The position numbers and the translations under genes were made by a program. The notes below the pieces were generated by a model that was given only the letters and a program-made list of their open reading frames with translations, made no database searches and was not told the origin of the DNA. Shown here one piece after another: positions 24,530-32,961 of a stretch of DNA of 64,000 bases. The number at the start of each line of letters is the position of its first letter. Within the stretch, counting starts at the first letter, position 1. Origin of the DNA: an uncultured Actinomycetes bacterium (GTDB lineage: Bacteria; Actinomycetota; Acidimicrobiia; Acidimicrobiales; Acidimicrobilacustridaceae); NCBI GenBank assembly GCA_937876315.1, contig CALEHQ010000009.1, positions 1 to 64,000 of the forward strand, read 5' to 3'.

Positions 24530-25159
24530 ATGGCGACACCAACAACACGAACAGCCCACCACGCACAACGAGTTCCCTCAAAGCTCGAACGACACAATGC
24601 CCATCGACGACAATCAGCTCGCGTCATTGCCCTCATCGGACTGTTGGGTGCGGTGTTGTTTATCGGGTCACTATCGCTCTTTGTTCTCATTCTCAATACC
24701 GTTGCCCGAAATAGTTCGACGCCGTATGCAGCCGAGCCCACTGTCATTGAGACCATCGATGGAGACACCATCGATGTGCGCATCGGGTACAAGCGCCAAC
24801 GCATCCGACTTCTCGGCATCGACACCCCAGAAACCAAAGACCCACGAAAACCGGTGCAATGCTTTGGCCGCGAGGCCAGCGAACGCACCGACGAGCTTCT
24901 GCCACCTGGAACCATCGTCCGACTCGAACATGACATCGAAAAACACGATGCGTACAACCGCCTCTTGGCCTATGTCTGGCGAGCCTCCGATGGGCTCTTC
25001 GTCAATCTCGACCTCGTCGCCGGTGGCTACGCCGACATCCTTTCAATCGCACCAAACACCGCCCATGCAGATGAGCTCCGAGCGGCCGTGACTGCGGCCA
25101 AGGCCACCCCCGTCGGGCTTTGGGCCACCTGCGGAGGACCGGACAAACCCGCCTCATGA
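24530..25159 (+). CDS. Membrane-anchored staphylococcal-nuclease-like thermonuclease
   Basis: 209 residues. A basic N-terminus and one membrane helix (about residues 33-58) anchor the protein, with the nuclease domain outside. The SNase core is complete: ETIDGDTIDVRIGYKRQRIRLLGIDTPET gives the calcium-binding Asp residues and the first catalytic Arg and Glu, and HDAYNRLLAYVW gives the second Arg. Cysteines in VQCFGR and WATCGG may form a disulfide. Extracellular DNA or RNA degradation for nutrition is likely. ATG 24530 has a GAGG box 5 bases upstream. The stop overlaps the YdjC-like start (ATGA). Confidence 0.87.
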   Translation: MATPTTRTAHHAQRVPSKLERHNAHRRQSARVIALIGLLGAVLFIGSLSLFVLILNTVARNSSTPYAAEPTVIETIDGDTIDVRIGYKRQRIRLLGIDTPETKDPRKPVQCFGREASERTDELLPPGTIVRLEHDIEKHDAYNRLLAYVWRASDGLFVNLDLVAGGYADILSIAPNTAHADELRAAVTAAKATPVGLWATCGGPDKPAS

Positions 25160-26028
25160 GGGCCGATGCCGTCTCGGGCGATACCGTGACGGACGTGCCG
25201 ACACTCGCCGAACGCCTGGGCTATGCCGCCGATGCCCGATTGGTCATCATCAACAGCGACGATCTCGGTCTTTGTCACGCCGCCAACACCGGCACCTACG
25301 AGTCACTCCGACAAGGCGTCTGCACCAGCGCAACACTCATGGTGCCTTGCGCATGGGCTCGCGAAGCGGCATCGGACTTCCGTGGCGAAGACATCGGCGT
25401 GCACCTCACGCTCAATGCGGAGTTTGAACGCTACCGATGGGGACCAATCACCCACGCGCCATCGTTGCTCGATGGCGACGGTGGATTCCCCCGAACTGTT
25501 GCCGACCTCTGGGACCATGCCGACCTCGACGAGGTTCGCCGTGAATGTCGGGCACAAATTGAACGAGCCATCCTTTGGGGATTCGACGTCAGCCACCTCG
25601 ACTCACATATGGGCGCACTCCAACTTCGTCCCGAATTTTTCGACGTGTACCTTGACCTCGCCGTTGAGTTCGCCTTGCCGCTTCGACTTTCAGGTGCTTC
25701 AACAGAACGAAGCATCGGCTTCCCTTTCCGTCGCCTCGCTGCCGAAGAAGGGATCGTCTCCCCCGACCACTTCCTGTACGTCAATGGCGTTGGAAGTCGA
25801 CGGGTGATCGAGAAGGCAGTCTTTGAACTGCGTCCCGGCGTCACCGAGATGTACGTCCATCCCGCTACCGATACGCCCGAACTTCGCGCCATTGGTACCG
25901 ATTGGGCCTCACGAGTCGACGATCTGCACCTCGTCTGTCACGACTCGCGACTTCGTGCGATGCTTGAGCGTTCAGGTGCTGTGCTCATCGGATATCGCGA
26001 ACTTCGCGAACTCCAGCGCGCAGGCTAA
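25156..26028 (+). CDS. ChbG/YdjC-like carbohydrate deacetylase
   Basis: 290 residues. LVIINSDDLGLCHAANTGTYESLRQGVCTSATLMVPC carries the NADD-like metal motif near residue 30. IGVHLTLNAEF has the first His and VSHLDSHMGAL the second, matching YdjC proteins that deacetylate N-acetylated chito-oligosaccharides and related sugars through a metal-bound water. The start ATG overlaps the thermonuclease stop by 4 bases, indicating a two-gene operon. The protein appears cytoplasmic. Its natural substrate is inferred only from the family. It converges on the GNAT gene. Confidence 0.85.
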   Translation: MRADAVSGDTVTDVPTLAERLGYAADARLVIINSDDLGLCHAANTGTYESLRQGVCTSATLMVPCAWAREAASDFRGEDIGVHLTLNAEFERYRWGPITHAPSLLDGDGGFPRTVADLWDHADLDEVRRECRAQIERAILWGFDVSHLDSHMGALQLRPEFFDVYLDLAVEFALPLRLSGASTERSIGFPFRRLAAEEGIVSPDHFLYVNGVGSRRVIEKAVFELRPGVTEMYVHPATDTPELRAIGTDWASRVDDLHLVCHDSRLRAMLERSGAVLIGYRELRELQRAG

Positions 26029-26038
26029 ACGCAGAGTC

Positions 26039-26896
26039 CTAAAGCTGCTTCGACATTCGCTGATAGCGCGTTGACGCAACTGCGCCAGTCGATTCAATAA
26101 ACGAGCGAGCCGCGTCGTCAGGCAGATCGGCAACAATGACCCGATCGAATTCAGCAATCATCAAGTCGCGGCAGATTTGCCCAAGCAATGCTTTACCAAC
26201 GCCGCGACGGCGTGCGGACTCATCCACAATCAGCGGACCAGTCCAACCAGCTCGTGTAATTGAATGGCAGCCGATCCCAACGACGACGGGGTCAACATCA
26301 CCCCGCAACGCCACATGACAGGTGCCGTGTTCAAGCGCACGTGCAATTTCATCGGCACTCCGAGGCCAGCCCGATGTAGCCGCGAGCAGTACACGGGTGA
26401 CGTCGTCATCATGCACTGCACGGCGAATGGTGATGCCCGCCGGCGGTTCCGCCCGAAATGACGTCGCTACGTCGTAGGACTGCCAGAACTCATGCGTCTC
26501 GTAGCCGCGGCCTGAACACAATGCCGCGATCGGCGACTCGACGGGAACTCCCGGCCACAGCGAGAACGAAAGCTCTCCACCGACATGGATGCGCTGTGCC
26601 CCTCGTTCGGCCGCCCATTGCTCGGCATGATCAAGCAAGTCAGCGCCTCGCCCTGTGCGTTGAATACGAGGGCCGACTGCGATCAGACGAATCGACGCAA
26701 TGAGGTCGCCATCTACGTTGCGATCGACGCCGACGGCGATTACAGATTCACCGTCGGCGGTCGCCATCACAATCCCTGAACGTTCGTGGCAGGCCGTGAG
26801 GAGTTCGTCAGGAGTCAGGTCTTCATCTGCAGCCGCGCGCAACATCAGATCGACAAGATCATCGACACGATCAGCACCCCATGGAACGAGTTCCAT
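26039..26896 (-). CDS. Tandem GNAT-fold acetyltransferase
   Basis: 285 residues with two GNAT domains. The first (about 1-140) has IRLIAVGPRIQRTGRGADLLDHAEQWA, with the R-x2-G-x-G/A CoA-binding motif. The second (about 150-285) has LIVDESARRRGVGKALLGQICRDLM, an intact pyrophosphate-binding loop. The pattern resembles mycothiol synthase-like double GNATs, but the substrate cannot be inferred. ATG 26896 overlaps the stop of the upstream membrane gene by one base (TGATG), so it is coupled. A GTG one codon earlier is an alternative. Confidence 0.85.
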   Translation of the reverse strand: MELVPWGADRVDDLVDLMLRAAADEDLTPDELLTACHERSGIVMATADGESVIAVGVDRNVDGDLIASIRLIAVGPRIQRTGRGADLLDHAEQWAAERGAQRIHVGGELSFSLWPGVPVESPIAALCSGRGYETHEFWQSYDVATSFRAEPPAGITIRRAVHDDDVTRVLLAATSGWPRSADEIARALEHGTCHVALRGDVDPVVVGIGCHSITRAGWTGPLIVDESARRRGVGKALLGQICRDLMIAEFDRVIVADLPDDAARSFIESTGAVASTRYQRMSKQL

Positions 26897-27984
26897 CACG
26901 CCGCTGGAACCGCCACATCGCCCGAAACATTGGGACGACTACGTGACGAGAAGATGGCTGCCATCAGGCCTCCGACAAGGGCAACGGCCGCGAGCGCACA
27001 GGCAACGAGCAGTGCGCGGTCGAGTCCCGAAAGCACTTCATCGACAATGACACCAGCTGAAGAGACGCCGAGCACGCCGCCCGAGATCTCTTCGATCGCA
27101 CGATCTCGACCCGTCGATGTGATGAGAGCGATAGCTCCTGCTCCGATGAAGACACCAACTGCGCCTGCCATCACCGCAAACCAGCGGCGTCGGGCGACGA
27201 CCAGCCCACCCATTGCCGCAATCACTGCGACCGCTGGAAACACAATGGAACCAATACGAAGCACCTGCACCCACGTTTCGATACGTTCGAGTCCAGGAGC
27301 ATCGACCAACGGGACCTCTAGGTCGATCCCTGCAAGATTGACGTTGTCGAGGATGTCGATACCGCGTTGATTGAGTTGCTTGTCGATTTCTGCAAGCGAG
27401 GATCCAAGGTCAAGCGACAATCCTTGAGAGTCGATGCTCACAAATCGACCGCTTCCATCGACAACCCGCACGAACTCATCGTGCGTGGCTCGAACCGCCG
27501 ATTCCCAGACACTCACAAATGCATCGGTCTTCACGACCTGCACAGTGGCAACGGTGATGAGGTCAGTCACCCCTTGAGTGACTGTGCCCGATAATGAACC
27601 AAGAGGGCCAGGGAGCACTCCACCAACAAGATCATCGATGCCAACAACCGTAACGATCTGCGTGGCGATTGCGCGAGCGACATCTTCTTGTACCTGCGGG
27701 TTATTCACGATCGCTTTACTTGTTGCAACCCATGTGTCTTCATCGAGAATCGCTCGTTGCGTCCAGAACGACGCCATTCCGAATATTCCAGAGAGGCCAG
27801 CAAAGAACAACAAAACGATGCCGAGGATCATTCGAGCGCGACGGGGTCGTTCCTTGACTCTCGCTACCGAAGGACTCGTCGTACGCGATGTTTCAGCGAT
27901 TTCCGGACGTGAAGAGACAACAGAAGCCGGCTCGGTCGGGGGTTGTGCCGGAGGCTGGGTGGGTGGGGAATCAGGCCATGACAT
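26896..27984 (-). CDS. Hypothetical membrane protein with large extracytoplasmic domain
   Basis: 362 residues. A Pro-rich cytoplasmic leader (PDSPPTQPPAQPPTEP) of about 50 residues is followed by a membrane helix (about 52-75). Then comes a 170-residue probably extracytoplasmic domain with amphipathic helices, and three helices near the C-terminus. No family is named with confidence; actinobacteria encode many proteins of this plan. Its ATG directly follows the Mca stop codon with no gap, and its stop overlaps the GNAT start. Mca, this gene and GNAT therefore form one leftward operon. Confidence 0.65.
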   Translation of the reverse strand: MSWPDSPPTQPPAQPPTEPASVVSSRPEIAETSRTTSPSVARVKERPRRARMILGIVLLFFAGLSGIFGMASFWTQRAILDEDTWVATSKAIVNNPQVQEDVARAIATQIVTVVGIDDLVGGVLPGPLGSLSGTVTQGVTDLITVATVQVVKTDAFVSVWESAVRATHDEFVRVVDGSGRFVSIDSQGLSLDLGSSLAEIDKQLNQRGIDILDNVNLAGIDLEVPLVDAPGLERIETWVQVLRIGSIVFPAVAVIAAMGGLVVARRRWFAVMAGAVGVFIGAGAIALITSTGRDRAIEEISGGVLGVSSAGVIVDEVLSGLDRALLVACALAAVALVGGLMAAIFSSRSRPNVSGDVAVPAA

Positions 27985-28836
27985 CTAGTGAATCCCTGCG
28001 AATAAGTCGGTCTCGGGCAACTGGGTCTCTACTCGAGAATGGGCGAGGATGTAGTCCTCGAAGGGATGAACCGAACGAGCGACCTCGCGGGGAAGCCCAA
28101 ACCAAAAGGCTGATTCAGGGTCGACCTGCGTCGCATGCGCAAGCAACGCCTCTAAACGAACATCGAACCACGGGCCGATAGCAATTGATGTTGTCACTCG
28201 ATCGTCTTGGTTGGGTCTCGTAAACCAATCATCGGAGAAGGGTGACTCGAGACCGAGTTCCACGAACTTGTTGTGGGTTGCCTCAACCCGCGCACGCGAC
28301 CATACCGAGTAGTACATCTTGAGCGGCGTGAATGGTTCGCCAAGATCTGGCCGATACGAAGGGTCACCCGCACATTCGAACGCAGGTAATGAAATGTCGT
28401 GAACACGCAGGTGATCGGGATGCGGGTAGCCCTGCTGATCGTCCCCGTAGGTGAGGATTACTTGCGGACATTCGCGGCGAATAATTGTAACGAGCCGAGC
28501 AACAGCTTCATCAAGATCGGCATTTGCGAACGCTTCGGGACGAGCATTCGCCTCCGAATCGGGCATTCCCGAATCCCGATAACCAAGCAGGACGACTTCG
28601 TCATACCCAATAAGTGCCGATGCAACTTCAAGTTCACGCTTACGCACCGCGGCGAGGTCGGCTCTGATCTCGGGGAGATCCATCACCGGATTCAGGATGT
28701 CGCCCTCTTCCCCTCCGGTGCATGTGACGAGCACTGCCCGCACCCCCTCGGTCTTGTACTTCGCAACGGTAGAAGCGCCCTTGGAGGCTTCATCGTCGGG
28801 ATGAGCGTGGATTGAGAGCAGACAGCGGTCAGCCAT
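27985..28836 (-). CDS. mca: Mycothiol S-conjugate amidase (Mca), PIG-L superfamily
   Basis: 283 residues. The zinc-site motif AHPDDE lies at 11-16, and YPHPDHLRVHD is the second His motif near 145. GGEEGDILNP and YYSVWSRARVEA are typical of Mca and MshB. The length and the DDWFTRPNQDD segment point to Mca, which cleaves mycothiol S-conjugates to a mercapturate and the pseudodisaccharide in thiol detoxification. MshB, a close relative acting in mycothiol synthesis, is the alternative. The presence of this gene implies that the host makes mycothiol. It heads a leftward operon with a membrane protein and GNAT. Confidence 0.88.
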   Translation of the reverse strand: MADRCLLSIHAHPDDEASKGASTVAKYKTEGVRAVLVTCTGGEEGDILNPVMDLPEIRADLAAVRKRELEVASALIGYDEVVLLGYRDSGMPDSEANARPEAFANADLDEAVARLVTIIRRECPQVILTYGDDQQGYPHPDHLRVHDISLPAFECAGDPSYRPDLGEPFTPLKMYYSVWSRARVEATHNKFVELGLESPFSDDWFTRPNQDDRVTTSIAIGPWFDVRLEALLAHATQVDPESAFWFGLPREVARSVHPFEDYILAHSRVETQLPETDLFAGIH

Positions 28837-29160
28837 GGCCGCACGCTACCGGTCCGCTGGAGGGGCGGCACCGCGTCGAAGCCAAGGATGGCCCGATAGA
28901 CCAAACCCACAGTTCTGGGCGTTTGCTGGATCAGCGCATAAAACGCGTTTCTGACACGAGCGGAGCGCCGCATGAACGATCGCTTGCTCCCATAGAATAG
29001 GGCGAATTCACAAATATTTAGGTCAAAGTCGCGTAACACGCCGTGACTGTTGCGGCATAAAAAGCAATGAATACGTGGCGGCACTGATGAAAACAAACGC
29101 TTGGTGCATTATCCATTTCGGTTGCACGGAACAACGAAAATGTTGAGAGTTGATTCCCCG
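28837..29160. other. AT-rich intergenic region between divergent mca and SGNH lipoprotein genes
   Basis: About 320 bases without a convincing gene. It is visibly richer in A and T than its surroundings from about 28970, for example around 29010-29060. It must hold the promoters of both divergent genes, but I see no clear -35/-10 pair. No inverted repeat of note is present. Confidence 0.5.
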
Positions 29161-31050
29161 ATGGCACATCTTTCTCCAGAGCAACTTTCGACTCATGTGA
29201 AATCATCGTCGCGCCCGCTCGGACGAAGATTGCGATTAGCGGCACTCGCTCTGCTACTACTCGCTTCCGCCGCTTCTCTCACGGCTTGCATTCCCGTGAA
29301 ACCCATCGTTTTGGTCTTCGGTGATTCGTTGACACACGAGTCGGTGGACTACATAAAGTTCCTCACTGGAAACGAGTATGAGGTGCGGGTCACTGCCATG
29401 GGTGGCACCGCGCTGTGCGACTACGGAGACTCGATTGTCAACGATGCACGAAACTTGAGACCAAAGCTCGTGGTCCTTGCATTCTCAGGTAACGCATTAA
29501 CACCGTGCATGAGCGGCTACAACACGCACTCCCAGATTGCCCAGAAGTACGAATCAGACGCGAACTGGGTCGCTGGCAACCTTTCAGGTATCGGAGTACC
29601 GATTGCATTTGTCACACCGCCACCCGGGCTCCGCAGGGCTTCCGAAGTAAACGCGACTTCTACAACTGATGGGCTTTCCGATGCTCTAGCAGTGACTGGT
29701 GTCGACACAGGACTAGGGATCGCCACCGCACCGTCTACCGAGTTAAGCGTGATGCGGTCTGTAGGAGAGATCCCATCTGGCCTGTACTCGTCGAAAAGCG
29801 AACTCGATGGCGTCTACCGCCGAGTGTCTGGTCAATGGCGAGCCCGCAATGCTCAGGTTGGCATCATCGATGGTTTCACGCCGTTCGCCTCCCCGACTGG
29901 TACTTGGACCAAGGTTCAGCCATGCGCGCCTTGGGAGGCCGCCAATGTACTTTGCCGAAATGGCTTGATAGATGTCCGGGCTGCTGACCTCGTACATTTC
30001 TGCCCAGGCACCGTGACATTTGGCGATCTGACCCCGATTTGCAGTACCTACTCGCCTGGGGCGTTCCGTTGGGGCGCGGCAATCGCAGATTACGTGCGGT
30101 TCATCGACCAACAAACTTTCGGAGCCCTCGATAGCGTCAACTCTAGCATCAGAAGCGTATCGGTCAGTGGCTGGGCGATCGACCCGAGTAACGATGTTAC
30201 CGCTACCCAAGTCCACGTCTACGTCGGCAGCACGGGCTACGCCGCCATAGCTTCTAACCCCAGAGCCGATGTCGGCATGGTTTACCCTGCCGCCGGACCG
30301 GACCACGGTTTTTCAGCAACGTTCAATGCTCCGCCAGGAAGCCACAACGTCTGCGTCTACGCAATCAATGTGTCAGGAACTGGAACAAACGTCGGCCTCG
30401 GTTGCCGCGTCGTTCAGGTTGGAGGGGGAGCCCCATTCGGAGCGTTCGACTCGGCCACCCTTGAGAATGGTTCAATACGGGTTACAGGCTGGACAGTTGA
30501 CCCAGACACCGCGTCTTCGCTGCCTGTACACATCTACTTGCAGAGTCAGGGATATGCACTTCTTGCTGACCACAACCGCCCCGATATTGCCGGCGGACTC
30601 CCTGCCTATGGTCCGGCCCACGGATTCAATGGACTCATACCGGCCCCTCCAGGAACCAACAGGATCTGCGCCTATGCCATCGATCTCGCCGGTGGGGATG
30701 TGAACTCCCTGCTCGGTTGTCGAACGGTGACGGTACCCCCAGGGAATCCAATTGGTTTCATTGATGGAGCCTCGATAGCGAACGGGATCGTTTCACTTAA
30801 TGGCTGGGCTATTGACCCGGATACTGCCTCACCGGTTGTTATGCATGTGTATGTGAATGGGGTGGGGCATCAGATAATTGCGAATGAAGACAGGCCTGAT
30901 CTGGGAAACCCTTGGGGTCTGGGCTCGCTTCATGGTTGGACATTTGCAGCCCCACGAGTAGGTAGCGGATTGCAGCGTGTTTGTGTCTATGCATTGAATA
31001 TCGCTGGCACGGGCTCACATCAGTTACTTGGTTGTCGCGAGCTTCCCTAG
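29161..31050 (+). CDS. Secreted SGNH/GDSL-hydrolase lipoprotein with three C-terminal repeat domains
   Basis: About 629 residues. A lipoprotein signal peptide ends LTA-C43. Residues 50-320 form an SGNH hydrolase-like domain. It has the GDSLT block with the nucleophile Ser56, a FSGNA block with the Gly/Asn pair, and a late D-x2-H (AADLVHFC), so the Ser-Asp-His triad appears complete. Three repeats of about 100 residues follow, each with a (F/I)G..D start, a GW.(I/V)DP motif, a HVY or HIY strand and a C-terminal cysteine pair (VCVYAIN ... GCR). The same repeat ends the subtilisin-like protease at 38108-40624. An esterase acting on surface polymer is plausible. The start is uncertain: ATG 29140 or GTG 29197 are possible. 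Confidence 0.78.
   Translation: MAHLSPEQLSTHVKSSSRPLGRRLRLAALALLLLASAASLTACIPVKPIVLVFGDSLTHESVDYIKFLTGNEYEVRVTAMGGTALCDYGDSIVNDARNLRPKLVVLAFSGNALTPCMSGYNTHSQIAQKYESDANWVAGNLSGIGVPIAFVTPPPGLRRASEVNATSTTDGLSDALAVTGVDTGLGIATAPSTELSVMRSVGEIPSGLYSSKSELDGVYRRVSGQWRARNAQVGIIDGFTPFASPTGTWTKVQPCAPWEAANVLCRNGLIDVRAADLVHFCPGTVTFGDLTPICSTYSPGAFRWGAAIADYVRFIDQQTFGALDSVNSSIRSVSVSGWAIDPSNDVTATQVHVYVGSTGYAAIASNPRADVGMVYPAAGPDHGFSATFNAPPGSHNVCVYAINVSGTGTNVGLGCRVVQVGGGAPFGAFDSATLENGSIRVTGWTVDPDTASSLPVHIYLQSQGYALLADHNRPDIAGGLPAYGPAHGFNGLIPAPPGTNRICAYAIDLAGGDVNSLLGCRTVTVPPGNPIGFIDGASIANGIVSLNGWAIDPDTASPVVMHVYVNGVGHQIIANEDRPDLGNPWGLGSLHGWTFAAPRVGSGLQRVCVYALNIAGTGSHQLLGCRELP
30118..31047 (+). repeat. Three diverged copies of an approximately 100-residue protein repeat (within SGNH gene)
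   Basis: The repeats lie at about 30118-30420, 30421-30738 and 30739-31047. All share GW(A/T)(I/V)DP near the start, an (R/x)xD(V/I/L)... segment, an HG(F/W) in the middle, and C-V/A-YA(I/L) followed by LGCR at the end. They are clearly diverged from one another in DNA, unlike the protease copies. The paired cysteines probably form one disulfide per unit. Confidence 0.8.
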
Positions 31051-31387
31051 GGTGCTGGTCGACCTCGGCGAGAGGTTTCTGATCGCCCACCACGATTGAC
31101 AACCCGCGGACCAAGATCAACTGAGCGCCCCAAGACCCCGCGCAAAAAACGTAAGCGGATAACACTTGAACTGGTCTCGGCGCTCACCTGCCCACAGGTC
31201 GCCCGCAAATTCTTGGCTCTGACTCGTCCCAATACCCGTCGTAACTTCGTTGAGATCGAACCAGGCTTCCTACCGCCCAATAGACAGTGAAAAACCTCCC
31301 CCCAAATGACTTCCAGGCCGTTAGTCGAAGTTTCGAGCCAGGATCCGCGCCGCCCCATGGAAGCGATAAACGCGTAGTCTCACTCCG
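31051..31387. other. Intergenic region (337 bases) with no supported gene
   Basis: The stretch between the SGNH gene and the PEBP gene holds short overlapping open frames on both strands. Their composition is Arg/Pro rich and none resembles a known protein. No good start signals are seen. A weakly supported 64-codon frame lies at 31096-31290. I regard the stretch as non-coding or a decayed fragment. Confidence 0.5.
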
Positions 31388-32056
31388 ATGAGCGAGACCC
31401 CATCCACCCACCGCACACCAAGTGCCCGCCGCCGAGGTCTCGCCGCACTTGCCATTGCTGCACTTGCTATTTCCCTTACAGCGTGCGGAACCAGCGGCCG
31501 AACCATGGACGAGCCAAAGCCTGGAGCCACCGCTCCGGCACGAAAGAACGCTGGTTCCACTATTCCGGCAAACACCAACGCCGACGCCGCTAACAGCTCT
31601 GTGAGCCCCCAAATCCGCTCGACGGCATTCACCCTGACAACAAGCGCTTGGAAAACGGGCCAGTCCATGCCTAAGCCCTTCACCTGCGATGGGGTCAACA
31701 CCTCTCCCCCGTTCACCATTAGTGGCGTTCCTGCCGGCACCTCAGAAATGGTCTTTGTCGCGTCCAATCAGAGCGATCTCAATCAGACGTTGTGGCTTCT
31801 CGCAGGCATCGGCCCGGCAACTGTTTCGATACCGCAGGGTGGCATTCCGACTGGTGCGATCCAGATGACGAATAGTTCAGGCACCCCTCGCTGGTCTGGC
31901 CCCTGCCCCACATCGGGTGCAAACGGTTACGAGTTCGCCCTTTACGCATTGGCCTCGCCTTCAGGTCTCACCACGAGCTCGACGCTTGCCGAGGTCAATG
32001 CCGCAATTGCGAAGTCGACCGCAGCTTCAGTTATCAGCGGTACGTACTCGCGCTGA
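31388..32056 (+). CDS. PEBP/YbhB-like lipoprotein with altered ligand site
   Basis: 222 residues. The lipoprotein signal ends LTA-C33. After a Ser/Thr/Pro/Ala linker, residues 75-222 match the YbhB/YbcL (Raf kinase inhibitor-like) fold: FTLTTSAWKTGQSMPKPFTCDGVNTSPPFTISGVPAGT. The DPDAP...HW ligand-pocket segment of this family is replaced by ASNQSDLNQTLWLLAGI, which lacks the central Asp-Pro-Asp and His. The core fold is thus retained but the phosphate-binding pocket is probably lost. ATG 31388 is the start. It lies 2 bases from the end of the converging thioesterase gene. Confidence 0.8.
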   Translation: MSETPSTHRTPSARRRGLAALAIAALAISLTACGTSGRTMDEPKPGATAPARKNAGSTIPANTNADAANSSVSPQIRSTAFTLTTSAWKTGQSMPKPFTCDGVNTSPPFTISGVPAGTSEMVFVASNQSDLNQTLWLLAGIGPATVSIPQGGIPTGAIQMTNSSGTPRWSGPCPTSGANGYEFALYALASPSGLTTSSTLAEVNAAIAKSTAASVISGTYSR

Positions 32057-32058
32057 GT

Positions 32059-32871
32059 TCAGACAATCGGCAGTAGTGCCATCAATTGGCGCGTGTGGGC
32101 AAGGAGTGTTCCGTCGCTCGCCCAAATGATCCCGTCTTCTTCACAGAAACCATCAAGACTCGCGGTGGAATGAAAGAGGACAAAGCACCAGCCATCGTGA
32201 TCAACCGACGGCAATGACCGAACGTGAACCGTCAGATCAACCGTCGTAATTCCCCATGGCCCACTTACACGGCTGAACATCGCCGGCATCCATGCATCGG
32301 CGAATGCTGCAAGTACTGCACCGTTGACTTGTTGTGGCTCGGGCAGACGGATCCAACCACCGATACGCGCTTCGTCACCACCACTGAAGGCGCGCGCACC
32401 AAGGACCCACTTCTGTTCATAACGCTTGGCCATTTCGGGAAATGCCAAATCATGAATAGCTGGTTCGTATCCTGGCGAAACAACATCTTCAGGCCGGGGA
32501 ACATCAGGCATCACAACATCGCTAAATGAAGGACCTTCTCGGCCAGTTGAAAACGCGCCAATGGCAACAGCAACCGTTCGGCCCTGTTGTGTCATCGAGA
32601 CGCGCATCGAGCTCAGTGATCGGCCTGAACGTTCGGTCACGACCTCGAGTTCCACTGGCCCTTCGGATGCCCGTGACAGGAAATGGGTCGTAAATGATCG
32701 ACATACACGTGATGCATCGTTGATCTCGGCTTCACATGCATGCACGAGGATGGCGTTCAGATATCCCCCGTTTGGTCCAACACCGGCCCACCACCCCGTA
32801 TCGAGGCGCGCCTCATAGCGTCCGTTGCCGAGCGGTTGAACAGCGGTGTCAGTTTCGAAACGTGTGTTCAC
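32059..32871 (-). CDS. Acyl-CoA thioesterase-like (TesB/HotDog) protein
   Basis: 270 residues with a GTG start at 32871. The N-terminal hotdog has GWWAGVGPNGGYLNAILVHACEAEI, the strand-helix core of the thioesterase-like superfamily, then RSFTTHFLSRASEGPVELEVVTERSGRS. The second hotdog has NGAVLAAFADAWMPAMFSRV and ends TLLAHTRQLMALL. Length and pattern agree with TesB-like thioesterases of actinobacteria. The substrate is unknown. It is divergent from the zinc alcohol dehydrogenase gene. Confidence 0.85.
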   Translation of the reverse strand: MNTRFETDTAVQPLGNGRYEARLDTGWWAGVGPNGGYLNAILVHACEAEINDASRVCRSFTTHFLSRASEGPVELEVVTERSGRSLSSMRVSMTQQGRTVAVAIGAFSTGREGPSFSDVVMPDVPRPEDVVSPGYEPAIHDLAFPEMAKRYEQKWVLGARAFSGGDEARIGGWIRLPEPQQVNGAVLAAFADAWMPAMFSRVSGPWGITTVDLTVHVRSLPSVDHDGWCFVLFHSTASLDGFCEEDGIIWASDGTLLAHTRQLMALLPIV

Positions 32872-32961
32872 GCTCTGAGACTAGGCATCACCCACACGTA
32901 GCAACGACCGCAGGCGTGCGCTAGAACCTGTTCACACATTGCTCTGTCTCCGGGGGTTTCC

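Noticed and set aside
31096-31290. A 64-codon plus-strand frame in the gap after the SGNH gene
   Set aside because: No ribosome-binding site, no homology recognised and an Arg/Lys/Pro-rich composition. A fragment of a decayed gene is possible but cannot be shown.
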